A DNA stretch of 64,000 nt from Streptomyces sp. 2131.1 (GTDB taxonomy: Bacteria; Actinomycetota; Actinomycetes; Streptomycetales; Streptomycetaceae). Shown here one piece after another: positions 10,648 through 22,215 of this stretch. Position 1 is the first letter of the stretch; each line of letters opens with the position of its first letter. Position numbers and translations under genes: made by a program. Where the stretch lies: contig NZ_FNSY01000001.1 of the NCBI RefSeq assembly GCF_900105515.1, positions 6,312,001 to 6,376,000 on the forward strand, written 5' to 3'. The notes under the pieces were generated by a model. That model was given only the letters and a program-made list of their open reading frames with translations, did not search any database and had not been told where the DNA came from.

Positions 10648-12315
10648 TCAGTGCTGTGTGACCGGGGCTGACGGGGCGTCGGAAGCAGGCGGCCCGGATT
10701 CGGTGCGCAGGCCCTTCTTGCTGACCTTGCCGATCCCCGTCTGCGGGAAGACGTCGACGAACTCGACGAGATCGGGCACCTTGTACGCGGCGATCCCGCG
10801 CTCGCGCACATGCCGTTTCACGGCGAGCGCCCCGAGCGGTTCGGCGCCCTCTCGCAGGATCACGTACGCCAGGGTGCTTTCACCGAGATACGCGTCTGCC
10901 ACCCCGACCACCGAGACGTCGTGCACGGACGGGTGGGCGAGGATGATGTTCTCGATCTCCTCCGGCGCGACCTTCTCGCCGCCCCGGTTGATCTGGTCCT
11001 TCGCCCGGCCCTCGACGACGAGATGGCCGCTCGGGGTGCGGCGCACGATGTCGCCCGTTCGGTAGAAGCCGTCTCCGGTGAACGCCGACCTGTTGTGCTC
11101 GGGGGTGCGCCAGTAGCCGCGGATGGTGTACGGGCCCCGGGTCAGCAGATGCCCGAAGTGCCCCTCGGGGACGTCCAGTCCGGCGTCGTCCACGATGCGG
11201 ATCTCGTCGTCCTCCGAGATCGGCCGGCCCTGGGTGGTGACCACGGTCTCCCGGTCGTCGTCGAGCCGTGTGTAATTGACGAGGCCCTCGGCCATACCGA
11301 AGACCTGCATCAGCCGGCAGCCGAGCGCGGGCTCCAGCCGGCGGGCCGCCGTCTCGCTGTACTTGGCGCCGCCGACCAGGATCAGCTCCAGGCTGGAGAG
11401 GTCCTGCTCCGCCGCCGGGGCGGCGTCGGTCCACAGCAGGGCGAGCGGCGGCACCATGCCCGTCATCGTGACGCGCTCGCGCTCGATCACCGGGAAGGCC
11501 GTCGCCGGGTCGGGGCGCGGGCACATGACGACCGTGCCGCCGGCGTACAGCGTGCCGAGCCAGCCGGGGGAGCTCATCGGGAAGTTGTGCGCCGCGGGCA
11601 GGACCACCAGGAAGCGGGTGTCCGCGTCGACGCCGCAGATCTCGTTGGAGCCGCGCAGCGAGTAGATGTAGTCGTCGTGCGTACGGGGGATGAGCTTGGG
11701 CACTCCGGTGGTGCCGCCGGACAGCTGGAGGAAGGCCAAGTCGTGCGGCGCGGGTCCGTCGGCCGGCTCATCCGTCTCCTCGCACGGCACATCGGACAGG
11801 GCGGTGTGCTCGCCCGGGTCGCCGACGACGAACACGTGCTTCAGCGCGGGCGACTGCTCCTTCACCGCGGAGGCCAGCGCCCGGTGGTCGAATCCGGCGT
11901 GCCGGTCCGGGACCACATAGGCGACGGCCTCCGCGAAGGAGCAGAAGTAGGCGATCTCCGTCTCCCGGTGCGCGGGCAGCGCGTAGACGGGCAGCGCGCC
12001 GATGCGGAAGAGGGCGAAGACGACCTCGGCGAACTCGGCGATGTTGGGCAGCTGGACGACGACGCGGTCGCCCTTGGCTATCCCGCGCGCCCGGAAGCCG
12101 GCCGCGAGCCGGGCCGCGCGTTCGTCGAGTTCGCGGTACGTCCAGGCGCGGCGTTCGGGGGCCGGGTCGACGATCGCGACCCGGTCGCCGTGGGCCGCGG
12201 CCCGTTCGCGCAGCATGCCGGTGAACGTCTCGCCGCGCCAGTGACCGGCGGCCCGGTAGCGGTCGGCGAACTCGGCGGGCCAGGTCGGGGCGTCTTCGTA
12301 CGGTGAGGCAGTCAT
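10648..12315 (-). CDS. dhbE: 2,3-dihydroxybenzoate-AMP ligase
   Basis: A 555-residue stand-alone adenylation enzyme that activates 2,3-dihydroxybenzoate as the acyl-AMP and loads it onto an aryl carrier protein or CoA. Core A3 motif LSGGTTGVPK (about 199-207), the aryl-acid pocket segment AAHNFPMSSPG with Asn244 that recognises the 2-hydroxyl, the hinge region RAKDQINRGGEKV and the A10 lysine in GIGKVSKKGLR are all present. The ATG at 12315 is the EntE-like start; the frame stays open far upstream but is non-homologous there. It follows the dehydrogenase by 56 nt. Salicylate cannot be excluded as substrate, but the EntA-type dehydrogenase next door makes dihydroxybenzoate more likely. The carrier protein it should charge is not in the window. 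Confidence 0.92.
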   Translation of the reverse strand: MTASPYEDAPTWPAEFADRYRAAGHWRGETFTGMLRERAAAHGDRVAIVDPAPERRAWTYRELDERAARLAAGFRARGIAKGDRVVVQLPNIAEFAEVVFALFRIGALPVYALPAHRETEIAYFCSFAEAVAYVVPDRHAGFDHRALASAVKEQSPALKHVFVVGDPGEHTALSDVPCEETDEPADGPAPHDLAFLQLSGGTTGVPKLIPRTHDDYIYSLRGSNEICGVDADTRFLVVLPAAHNFPMSSPGWLGTLYAGGTVVMCPRPDPATAFPVIERERVTMTGMVPPLALLWTDAAPAAEQDLSSLELILVGGAKYSETAARRLEPALGCRLMQVFGMAEGLVNYTRLDDDRETVVTTQGRPISEDDEIRIVDDAGLDVPEGHFGHLLTRGPYTIRGYWRTPEHNRSAFTGDGFYRTGDIVRRTPSGHLVVEGRAKDQINRGGEKVAPEEIENIILAHPSVHDVSVVGVADAYLGESTLAYVILREGAEPLGALAVKRHVRERGIAAYKVPDLVEFVDVFPQTGIGKVSKKGLRTESGPPASDAPSAPVTQH

Positions 12316-12371
12316 CGTTTCCAGGTCTCCAGAGGGGGACGGCCCGCTCTCGGGGGCGCCGGGCGGACGGG

Positions 12372-13208
12372 TCAGGCGCGCAGGGTGGCGCCGCCGTCGA
12401 CGTACAGGTCGTGCAGGGTGATGTGGCGGGCCCGGTCGGACACGAGGAAGGCGACCGCCTCGGCGATGTCGGACGGCTCCGCGATCCTGCCCAGCGGTAT
12501 GCCCGTGCGGTAGCTCGCCAGGTCCCCGGCTATGACGCGCCGCGCGGCGGGCCCGTCGTCGCGCGCCTCGCCGGCCGGCCACATGCCGCGCTGCATGTCG
12601 GTGAGGGTGGAGCCCGGCGAGACCGTGTTGCACCGGACGCCCAGGGGCGCCAGCTCCAGCCCGAGGCACTTGGTGAACATGACGGCGGCCGCCTTGGACG
12701 CGGCGTACGCGGCCATGGTCGTCCGGGGGATGCCGGCGGCGTTGGACGCGACGGTGACGATGCTGCCCGCGCCGCGCGCGGCCATACCGCGTGAGACGGC
12801 CCGCGATACGTGGAACACCCCGTCGGTGTTGACGGCGAACGTGGCCGCCCAGTCCGCGTCGGTCAGCTCGGCGACGGGTGAACACCGCAGAATCCCGGCG
12901 ACGTTGACCGCGATGTCGAGGGCGCCGAGCGACTCCTCGGCCTCGGCCACGAGGGCATCGACGGCCGCCGCGTCCGTCACGTCCAGCCTGCGTGCGACGA
13001 CGCTCGGGCCGTACTCCCGGGCGAGGGCGTCCACGCCTTCGGGGGCCGCGTCGGTCGCCAGGACCCGGCAGCCGCGTGCGGCCAGGTCGCGGACGACCGC
13101 CTCGCCTATGCCGCGTCCGGCTCCCGTCACGAGGGCCAGGCGGCCGGCGAGTTCCGGTTCGCCGGAGGGGACGGAACGGCCGGAATCATGCGTGCAATGC
13201 GGCGCCAT
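12372..13208 (-). CDS. dhbA: 2,3-dihydro-2,3-dihydroxybenzoate dehydrogenase
   Basis: A 278-residue classical short-chain dehydrogenase that oxidises dihydro-dihydroxybenzoate to 2,3-dihydroxybenzoate with NAD+. It shows the cofactor motif TGAGRGIG (28-35), catalytic Ser155, Tyr168 and Lys172 (YAASK), and EntA-type segments VSPGSTLTDMQ and ITLHDLYVDGGATL that separate it from general SDRs. First gene of the operon; the iron box lies about 110 nt upstream, so induction under iron limitation is expected. The N-terminus is about 15 residues longer than E. coli EntA and no better internal start is visible. Confidence 0.92.
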   Translation of the reverse strand: MAPHCTHDSGRSVPSGEPELAGRLALVTGAGRGIGEAVVRDLAARGCRVLATDAAPEGVDALAREYGPSVVARRLDVTDAAAVDALVAEAEESLGALDIAVNVAGILRCSPVAELTDADWAATFAVNTDGVFHVSRAVSRGMAARGAGSIVTVASNAAGIPRTTMAAYAASKAAAVMFTKCLGLELAPLGVRCNTVSPGSTLTDMQRGMWPAGEARDDGPAARRVIAGDLASYRTGIPLGRIAEPSDIAEAVAFLVSDRARHITLHDLYVDGGATLRA

Positions 13209-13318
13209 GGCCTGGGGTCTCCATTTGCAAACGAGGGGTGAGTGTGGCCGTGCCGGAGGATTGACGTCGTTTCAGGGCAGGGGCGTGCCCCGGTGCCGCC
13301 GCCAACACCCCGACACAC

Positions 13319-13337
13319 TTAGGTAAGCCTAACCATG
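13319..13337. promoter_or_regulatory. iron box (DtxR/IdeR/DmdR1-type operator)
   Basis: TTAGGTAAGCCTAACC closely matches one strand of the actinobacterial iron-box consensus TTAGGTTAGGCTCACCTAA; read on the minus strand, GGTTAGGCTTACCTAA fits at all but one of its 16 positions. It is the only such site I noticed and it lies upstream of dhbA, so iron-dependent repression of the dihydroxybenzoate operon is the expected role. Confidence 0.85.
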
Positions 13338-13699
13338 TGTTGATCGCGTGGGCGAGGGGGCCGGAAGGCGGGTTCCGGCCTTCCGGCCAGACCGAAATGC
13401 CCCTTTTGCCCCTTTATTTGGCAAAGGTCAAAGGTGGGCGATTGGGGGCGCTTTGATGCCCCCTAAGGCTATCGAAACGGACTAATGCCCCACTTCGGTC
13501 TCAGTGGGCAGCGTCACGTTCGGCGTTTCTGACGCGCAATCCGATCTCGCGGTTCCCAGGCGTGCCAAGAAATTTGACTTCCTCCGCCGCGGGCGATCAT
13601 GAGTATTTCCTTTGATTGATCTTGCAAAACAATTGTGATCAGCAATTCCGGGCTTGTTCCGGCCGTCGTTTCTCGCTTACGGTCCCGTCATCAATCCGG
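13338..13699. other. intergenic region, promoter area of the riboswitch-controlled gene
   Basis: A non-coding stretch that is markedly richer in A/T than the rest of the window. It holds a 10-bp-arm hairpin GGCCGGAAGG / CCTTCCGGCC (13359-13388), a smaller GGGGGC / GCCCCC hairpin (13445-13464) and a TTGACT (13574-13579) without a clear -10 partner. The promoter for the downstream riboswitch transcript should lie here, but I cannot place it with confidence. No open reading frame with coding character was seen. Confidence 0.5.
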
Positions 13700-13865
13700 A
13701 TGGAACGCCGAATCCTGCCGCCGTCCGGGAACCCGACCACTCACGTACGGCAGGAGCGGGGGACCCAGGTTTGCCGCCGGTCCGGAATCCGGAGCGGCTA
13801 GGGGTGAAGTCGCCATGTGCGACCGGACATCTCCAGTCCGAACCCGACAGCTCACCTCGTAGGCG
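13700..13865 (+). ncRNA. ydaO-yuaA (cyclic di-AMP) riboswitch
   Basis: The leader of the LysM gene contains the conserved blocks of the ydaO RNA: AACGCCGAATCC near the 5' end, GGGGGACCCAGGTTTG (13759-13774), AGGGGTGAAGTCGCC (13800-13814), CCGAACCCGACAGCTCACC and CCTCGTAGGC at the 3' end. In Actinobacteria this c-di-AMP sensor typically precedes cell-wall hydrolase genes and switches them off when c-di-AMP is high. The element ends about 18 nt before the start codon with the ribosome binding site GGAGAGGAA between. Exact 5' boundary is approximate. Confidence 0.87.
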
Positions 13866-13883
13866 ACGGAGAGGAAATACGCC

Positions 13884-14756
13884 ATGCCCATCACGGGTAA
13901 GCACCGTCGTGCCAAGTCCGCGTCCCTGACCCGCGGTTTCATCGCCGTCAGCGCGGGCGGAGCCGTTCTCGCGCTCCCCCTGATCGCCGCCGGATCGGCC
14001 TCCGCGGCCCCCGCCAAGTCCGTCGTCGCCGAAAAGGCCGCGGCCCCGACTTCCGTCGCCGGCAAGGAAATTGCCGCGCACAAGGCCACGCCCACCACGT
14101 ATTCCGTGGTCTCCGGTGATTCGCTTTACAAGATCGCCCAGGGGCATTCCCTCGGCGGTGGCTGGGAGCGGCTGTACAAGGACAACCGCAGTGTTGTCGG
14201 CAGCAACCCCGACCTCATTCACCCGGGGCTGAAGCTCACCATCGGCGCCAAGTCCGAGGCCGCCGCCCCGAAGGCCGCGAAGAAGAGCGCATTCAAGGCG
14301 GAGACCGACGACAAGAACGGCGACACCGCCCCCCGGACCGAGAGCGCCGACCGCGCCGACCGCTCCGAGCGCACGGCCGTCCCCCTCGCCGAGAAGACCG
14401 CCGCCGCGCCCGCCGAGGCCAAGACGGTCGCGTACACCGACGACCTCGACGGCTGGATCAAGGAATCGCTGGCCGTCATGGCCGAGCACGGCATTCCCGG
14501 CAGCTACGACGGCATCTACCGCAACATCATGCGCGAGTCGTCCGGCAACCCGTTCGCGATCAACAACTGGGACGTCAACGCCGTCAACGGCACGCCTTCC
14601 AAGGGCCTGCTCCAGGTGATCCAGCCCACCTTCGACGCTTACCACGTGGACGGTACGTCGACGGACATCTACGACCCGGTCGCCAACATCACGGCCGCGT
14701 GCAACTACGCCGCCGCCACGTACGGCTCCATGGACAACGTGTTCGGCGCGTACTGA
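13884..14756 (+). CDS. secreted LysM domain lytic transglycosylase-like protein
   Basis: A 290-residue exported cell-wall protein. A signal peptide ends near GSASAAP (about residue 42). A LysM peptidoglycan-binding domain spans about 71-120 (TTYSVVSGDSLYKIA), followed by an acidic, Ala-rich linker and a C-terminal goose-lysozyme/SLT-type catalytic domain (about 185-290) with the likely catalytic glutamate in NIMRESSGNP and the GLLQVI segment. It should cleave or remodel peptidoglycan during growth, germination or resuscitation. Control by the upstream c-di-AMP riboswitch fits this family of genes in Streptomyces. A good terminator follows the stop. Confidence 0.92.
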   Translation: MPITGKHRRAKSASLTRGFIAVSAGGAVLALPLIAAGSASAAPAKSVVAEKAAAPTSVAGKEIAAHKATPTTYSVVSGDSLYKIAQGHSLGGGWERLYKDNRSVVGSNPDLIHPGLKLTIGAKSEAAAPKAAKKSAFKAETDDKNGDTAPRTESADRADRSERTAVPLAEKTAAAPAEAKTVAYTDDLDGWIKESLAVMAEHGIPGSYDGIYRNIMRESSGNPFAINNWDVNAVNGTPSKGLLQVIQPTFDAYHVDGTSTDIYDPVANITAACNYAAATYGSMDNVFGAY

Positions 14757-14794
14757 TCCCACCGGCCCCCTGCTCGGGGCGGAGCCGTGACAAG

Positions 14795-14826
14795 GGGCGG
14801 AAGAAGCGAATGCGCTTCTTCCGCCC
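14795..14826 (+). terminator. terminator of the LysM/SLT gene
   Basis: A 14-bp perfect stem (GGGCGGAAGAAGCG and its complement) with an AATG loop lies 38 nt past the stop and is followed by TTTG. Confidence 0.85.
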
Positions 14827-14919
14827 TTTGGCGTGTGCACGCGAAGGGGCCCGCCCCGGAATGCGTCCGGCGGACCTGGCGTGGATGCTGGAACGGTCAG
14901 CGTCTCTAGGAGGTCAGTC

Positions 14920-15108
14920 ATGAGCATGCTCGACAAGATCAAGGGCATGATCAAGGGGCACCCCGATCAGGCCCGGCAGGGCGTCGAGAAGGGCGGGGAC
15001 TTCGTCGACAAGAGGACCGGCGGCAAGTACGAAGGCCAGGTCGACTCGGCCCAGCAGAAGATCAACGACCAGCTCGGTGACCGCCGCCCGCCCGACGAGG
15101 GCCGGTAG
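14920..15108 (+). CDS. MT0933-like small antitoxin-family protein
   Basis: A 62-residue soluble, charged protein: MSMLDKIKGMIKGHPDQ followed by VEKGGDFVDKRTGGKY and DQLGDRRP. The pattern of a short helix, D-x-A-x-QG, GD-x-VD-x-(K/R)TGGKY and a final helix fits the MT0933/Rv0909 antitoxin family (PF14013), very common in Streptomyces, usually without a recognisable toxin partner, as here. The ATG is preceded by a near-perfect AGGAGG. Its real role, antitoxin or stress protein, is not shown by the sequence. Confidence 0.75.
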   Translation: MSMLDKIKGMIKGHPDQARQGVEKGGDFVDKRTGGKYEGQVDSAQQKINDQLGDRRPPDEGR

Positions 15109-15244
15109 GAGCCTGTACGGACCGTGAGGGAGCGGTGACCGCCACAGCCGTGCCGGCCACCGCTCCGCCGCGTCGGGCCCCCGGAAGCACGTATCCGGCC
15201 CCTCCGACGTGCGCGTACCGGCCGGGCGGGAGCATCCTGGCTGT

Positions 15245-17770
15245 GTGACCTGGCACGGTGCGGCCGGGCCGGTACCGCTCGGTCCGGGCGACGGCCCTCC
15301 CGGGAGACCCGACGACGGACGGGCGCCGGACGATCTGTCCCTGGTGCTCGCGCAATCAGTCGTGAGCGCCATCGACGCCGTCGGCGGCCGGGCCGGCGGG
15401 ATCTACCTGCCCTCCAGCACCCCCGGCCTGCTCCGCCTGGCCGTCCTCGCCGGGCTTCCCGGACCTCTGTTCCGCCCCTGGTGGCGGATGCACGTGAACC
15501 GGCCGTTCCCGATCGCCGAGGCGTTCCGCACCGGCAGCCCCGTCTACCTCGCCGACGCCGAGGACGCCATGCGCCGCTTTCCGCAGCTCATGGCGGGCCT
15601 GCCGTTCCCCTTCGGCTCCCTGTACGTGCCGGTCCTGCGCGGCCACGAGCCGGCCGGCGTCCTCGTCGTCCTGCGCGCCGCGACCGCTGACGAGCCGGTG
15701 CCCGCCGCCGACCGGGACCGGCTCCAGCACATCGCCCGGAGCCTCGGCGCCGAACTGGCCGCCCTCGCGGACTCCGGCACCCGGCCGGAGTGGGACGGGG
15801 AACCGCTGCCCGTCCAGCTGCCCGCCGGGACCTCGCCACCTGTGCGCATCGGCCGCTTCGACTGGAACCTCGGCACCGGCGCAGTCCGGGCGGACGCCGA
15901 CCTCGACGCGATCCTCGGCACCGGCACCGGCGGCTTCCCCGGCACCATCGGGGCCCTGGTGGCCAGACTGGCACCGGAGGACGTCTACGGCCTCTGGGCG
16001 CTGGCCCGGCAGGCGGCGGGCTCCCACGGCCCCGTCGTGCGCCGGATGCGGCTGCGCGGCCCGGACGGTCGCTCCCACCTGCTGGAGGTCTCCGGGCGCC
16101 GGGACGACGAGGCCGGGCCCGCAGGGCACCTCGCCGGCTTCCTGGTGGACCTGGGCATCGGCCCGGTCGTCGCGGAGGCCGCCGACCGGCTGCCGCGCGG
16201 CATCTTCTCGCTCGACCGCTTCGGCCGGATCACCTACGTCAACCCGCTGGCCGAGGAGATGCTCGGCCGGGCCCGCGCCGAGCTGGTCGGGCGGGTCTTC
16301 TGGGAGGCGCTGCCCTGGTCGGCGAACCCCGCGTACGAGGACCACTACCGGGCCGCGATGATCTCCGACGCCCCGGTCCACTTCCTCGCCCGGCGCGACC
16401 CGCCGCCCTGGCTCTCCGTCTCGCTGTACCCCGGCCACGACGGGCTGACCGCCGTCCTCACCCCCACCGACGAGCCCGCCTACGCCCCGGACTCCGTCGT
16501 CTCGCCCGGCCTGGGGCTCGGCTCCCCGGCCGACCGGTCCGCGGCCCTCTACCGCCCGGTCGCCCTCGCCATCGCGCTCACCGAGGCCGTCACCGCCCGC
16601 CAGGTCTCCCGGGTGGTCACCGAGGAACTCCTGCCCGCGTTCGGCGGCCGGCAGCTGGCGATCTACCTGCTCAAGGAGGGCCACCTCTACCTGGAGTGGG
16701 AGACCGGCTTCCCGCAGGGCTTCCTCGACAGGTTCGACGCCGTCAGCCTGGACGCCCGCATCCCGGGCGTGGAGACGCTCACCACCGGGCGCCCGATCTT
16801 CTTCGAGTCCATGCAGCGCCTGGGCGCCGCCTACCCCGGCATCCCCATGGACGCGGACGTCGGCGCCCGCGCCTTCCTGCCGCTCATCGCCTCCGGGCGG
16901 CTCGTCGGCTCCTGCATCCTCGGCTTCGACCAGCCGCGCGGCTTCAGCCCGGAGGAGCGCACGGTCCTCACCGCCCTGGCCGGCCTCATCGCCCAGGCGC
17001 TCCAGCGCGCCCAGCGCTACGACACCGAGGCCGCCCTGGCCCGGGGCCTCCAGGACGCCCTGCTGCCCCATCGGCTGCCCGCCGTACACGGCATCGACAC
17101 CCAGGGCCGCTACCTGGCCGGCACCCAGGGCATGGACGTCGGCGGCGACTGGTACGACGTGATCGAGACCCACGGCCGGCTCGCCCTCGTCATCGGCGAC
17201 GTCCAGGGCCACGGCGTCTCCGCCGCCGCCACCATGGGCCAGCTCCGCAGCGCCGTACGGGCCTTCGCACTCAGCGGACACGACCCGCAGGAGGTCATGA
17301 GCGGCACCAACCGCCTGCTCATCGACCTCGACACCGGCCAGTTCGCGAGCTGCTGCTACATCGTGACGGACCCCGCCACCGGCCGGACGCACGCCGTGCG
17401 CGCCGGACACCCCCAGCCCGTCCTGCGCCGCCCCGACGGCACCACCGAGGTCATGGAGCTCCCGGGCGGCATCGTCCTCGGCATCGACGCCGACGCCGCG
17501 TACCCCGTCACGGAGCTGCACTTGGACCCAGGCGCGACGCTCGCCCTCTACACCGACGGCCTCGTCGAGCAGGCCGGCATCGACATCGACATCGGGGTCG
17601 AGCGGCTGCGCGGCACGATCGCCGGCCTCGGAGCGGTACCCCTGGCCGACACCGCCGACCACGTCATCAGCCGGGCCCGGCTCGCCGCCGACCGGCCCGA
17701 CGACATCGCCCTGCTGCTCGCGGCCCGGTGGACCGACGACGACGGCGAGGTCGTGCGCGGGCGGCTTTAG
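15245..17770 (+). CDS. GAF/PAS sensor with SpoIIE-type PP2C phosphatase domain
   Basis: An 841-residue cytoplasmic signalling protein. Order: GAF-like domain (about 30-180), a PAS-like segment starting FDWNLGTG (about 195-300), a second PAS with GIFSLDRFGRITYVN (about 315-410), a second GAF (about 435-590) and a C-terminal SpoIIE/RsbU-type Ser/Thr phosphatase. Metal-binding motifs GGDWYDV (about 632), GDVQGHG, YTDGLVE and RPDDIALLL are intact, so it should be active. Such proteins dephosphorylate anti-anti-sigma factors in response to small ligands or redox. No C-terminal HATPase kinase is fused and no anti-sigma partner lies nearby. The GTG start at 15245 is tentative; an upstream GTG at 15209 is possible. 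Confidence 0.85.
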   Translation: MTWHGAAGPVPLGPGDGPPGRPDDGRAPDDLSLVLAQSVVSAIDAVGGRAGGIYLPSSTPGLLRLAVLAGLPGPLFRPWWRMHVNRPFPIAEAFRTGSPVYLADAEDAMRRFPQLMAGLPFPFGSLYVPVLRGHEPAGVLVVLRAATADEPVPAADRDRLQHIARSLGAELAALADSGTRPEWDGEPLPVQLPAGTSPPVRIGRFDWNLGTGAVRADADLDAILGTGTGGFPGTIGALVARLAPEDVYGLWALARQAAGSHGPVVRRMRLRGPDGRSHLLEVSGRRDDEAGPAGHLAGFLVDLGIGPVVAEAADRLPRGIFSLDRFGRITYVNPLAEEMLGRARAELVGRVFWEALPWSANPAYEDHYRAAMISDAPVHFLARRDPPPWLSVSLYPGHDGLTAVLTPTDEPAYAPDSVVSPGLGLGSPADRSAALYRPVALAIALTEAVTARQVSRVVTEELLPAFGGRQLAIYLLKEGHLYLEWETGFPQGFLDRFDAVSLDARIPGVETLTTGRPIFFESMQRLGAAYPGIPMDADVGARAFLPLIASGRLVGSCILGFDQPRGFSPEERTVLTALAGLIAQALQRAQRYDTEAALARGLQDALLPHRLPAVHGIDTQGRYLAGTQGMDVGGDWYDVIETHGRLALVIGDVQGHGVSAAATMGQLRSAVRAFALSGHDPQEVMSGTNRLLIDLDTGQFASCCYIVTDPATGRTHAVRAGHPQPVLRRPDGTTEVMELPGGIVLGIDADAAYPVTELHLDPGATLALYTDGLVEQAGIDIDIGVERLRGTIAGLGAVPLADTADHVISRARLAADRPDDIALLLAARWTDDDGEVVRGRL

Positions 17771-17847
17771 AACCTCTTAACCGGCCCTCCCGACAATGCC
17801 GGTCCCACACCGGAGAGCCGGCTGTGGACCGAGCGCCTGGGGGCCGC

Positions 17848-19062
17848 ATGACCATCGACACCGTGACCGACGAGACCGTGGGGCTGCCGCAGTTCCCCAT
17901 GACGCGCGGCTGCCCCTACCACCCGCCCGCCGGATACGCGGAGCTGCGCAAGGAGGGCCCGCTCGCCCGGGTCCGCCTCTACGACGGCCGCGTGGCCTGG
18001 GTGGTCACCGGCTACGAGGAGACCCGCCGGCTGCTCGTGGACCCCCGGCTCTCCTCCGACCGGACCCGCCCCGACTTCCCGGTACTCGTCCCGCGCATGG
18101 CGGCCGCCAAACTGACGGCCCTCGTGGGGACGGATCCGCCGGAGCACGACATCCAGCGGCGCATGCTGATCCCCAGCTTCACCGTGAAGCGCGTCAACTC
18201 GCTGCGCCCCGCCATCCGCCGCGTCGTCGGCGAGAAGATCGACGCCCTCCTCGCCGGCGGCAGGACGACCGCGGACCTGGTGCCCGAGTTCGCGCTCCCG
18301 GTCCCGTCCACCGTGATCTGCGAACTCCTGGGCGTGCCGTACTCCGACCACGACTTCTTCGAGCAGCAGACGAGCCGGATGGTGCAGGCGACGAGCACCG
18401 CGCAGGAGGCGTCCGACGCCGCAGCCGCCCTGGTCGGCTACTTCGACGAGCTCATCACCGCCAAGGAGGAGAAACCGGGAGAGGGCCTGCTCGACGAGCT
18501 GATCAACGGCCGGCTGACCACCGGAGAGCTGAGCCGCCGGGAACTGGCCTCCATCGCGATGTTCCTGCTGGTCGCCGGTCACGAGACGACCGCCAACATG
18601 ATCGGTCTGAGCGTCCTCACCCTGCTCGAACACCCCGACCAGCTCGCGGAGGTGCGCGACGACCCCGATGTGGCCGCCGGGGCGGTCGAGGAACTGCTGC
18701 GCTTCCTCTCGGTCGCCGACGAACTCCAGCGGGTCGCGGCCGCCGACATCGAGATCGGCGGGGTGGTGGTGAAGGAGGGCGACGGCGTCTACCTCCCGAA
18801 CGCGGCGGCCAACCGCTCCCCGCACGTCTTCACCGACCCCGACACCCTCGACGTCCGGCGCGGCACCCGCCACCACCTCGCCTTCGGCTACGGCGTCCAC
18901 CAGTGCATCGGCCAGAACCTCGCCCGCGCCGAGCTGGAGATCGCCCTGCGCGAACTCGCCGTGCGTATACCGACGTTGCGGCTGACCGAACCCCTCGAAG
19001 CCCTGGGCGTCAAACCGGGCGGCTCCGTCCAGGGGGTGTTCCGCCTCCCCGTCACCTGGTGA
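17848..19062 (+). CDS. cytochrome P450 (CYP105-like), downstream flank of the PKS
   Basis: A 404-residue soluble bacterial P450. It shows GTDPPEHDIQRRM near the B-C region, the I-helix AGHETT, the K-helix ExxR (EELLR) and the haem loop FGYGVHQCIGQNLAR with Cys353. It is a close paralogue of the P450 at 53,621-54,844: both start with a GCPYxPPAGY segment and end in FRLPVTW or WRLPVTW. It is convergent with the last PKS gene, separated by a bidirectional terminator, and 77 nt after the phosphatase gene. A tailoring oxidation of the polyketide is likely but inferred. The start ATG follows GGGGG. It would need a ferredoxin; the nearest is at 53,383-53,577. Confidence 0.9.
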   Translation: MTIDTVTDETVGLPQFPMTRGCPYHPPAGYAELRKEGPLARVRLYDGRVAWVVTGYEETRRLLVDPRLSSDRTRPDFPVLVPRMAAAKLTALVGTDPPEHDIQRRMLIPSFTVKRVNSLRPAIRRVVGEKIDALLAGGRTTADLVPEFALPVPSTVICELLGVPYSDHDFFEQQTSRMVQATSTAQEASDAAAALVGYFDELITAKEEKPGEGLLDELINGRLTTGELSRRELASIAMFLLVAGHETTANMIGLSVLTLLEHPDQLAEVRDDPDVAAGAVEELLRFLSVADELQRVAAADIEIGGVVVKEGDGVYLPNAAANRSPHVFTDPDTLDVRRGTRHHLAFGYGVHQCIGQNLARAELEIALRELAVRIPTLRLTEPLEALGVKPGGSVQGVFRLPVTW

Positions 19063-19084
19063 TCGACCCGCACACGTCATACGG

Positions 19085-19127
19085 ACGAGGAAGCCGGGGC
19101 CCTGTCCGAGGGCCCCGGCTTCCTCGT
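19085..19127. terminator. bidirectional terminator between P450 and last PKS gene
   Basis: A perfect inverted repeat with 19-bp arms (19085-19103 and 19109-19127) and a 5-nt loop lies between the two convergent stop codons and should end both transcripts. Confidence 0.88.
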
Positions 19128-19134
19128 ACCCCCG

Positions 19135-22182
<3,048 letters not shown>

Positions 22183-22215
22183 CGCCCTTGCCCTCTCGTA
22201 CGCGGAAACGACCGG

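Noticed and set aside
12315..12885. N-terminal extension of the AMP ligase frame up to 12,885
   Set aside because: The extension runs antiparallel through the dhbA gene in another frame, is Arg-rich and has no homology to EntE; the ATG at 12,315 has a normal spacing and family-like start.
9983..13208. Dihydroxybenzoate genes as starter-unit supply for the PKS
   Set aside because: The PKS has a KSQ loading module with a malonyl AT, so it makes its own acetyl starter; there is no ArCP or CoA-ligase-type loading domain.
15790..19062. 1090-codon frame fusing a phosphatase-region frame to the P450
   Set aside because: The part before 17,848 is an out-of-frame Arg/Pro-rich shadow of the SpoIIE phosphatase; the real P450 starts at the ATG at 17,848.
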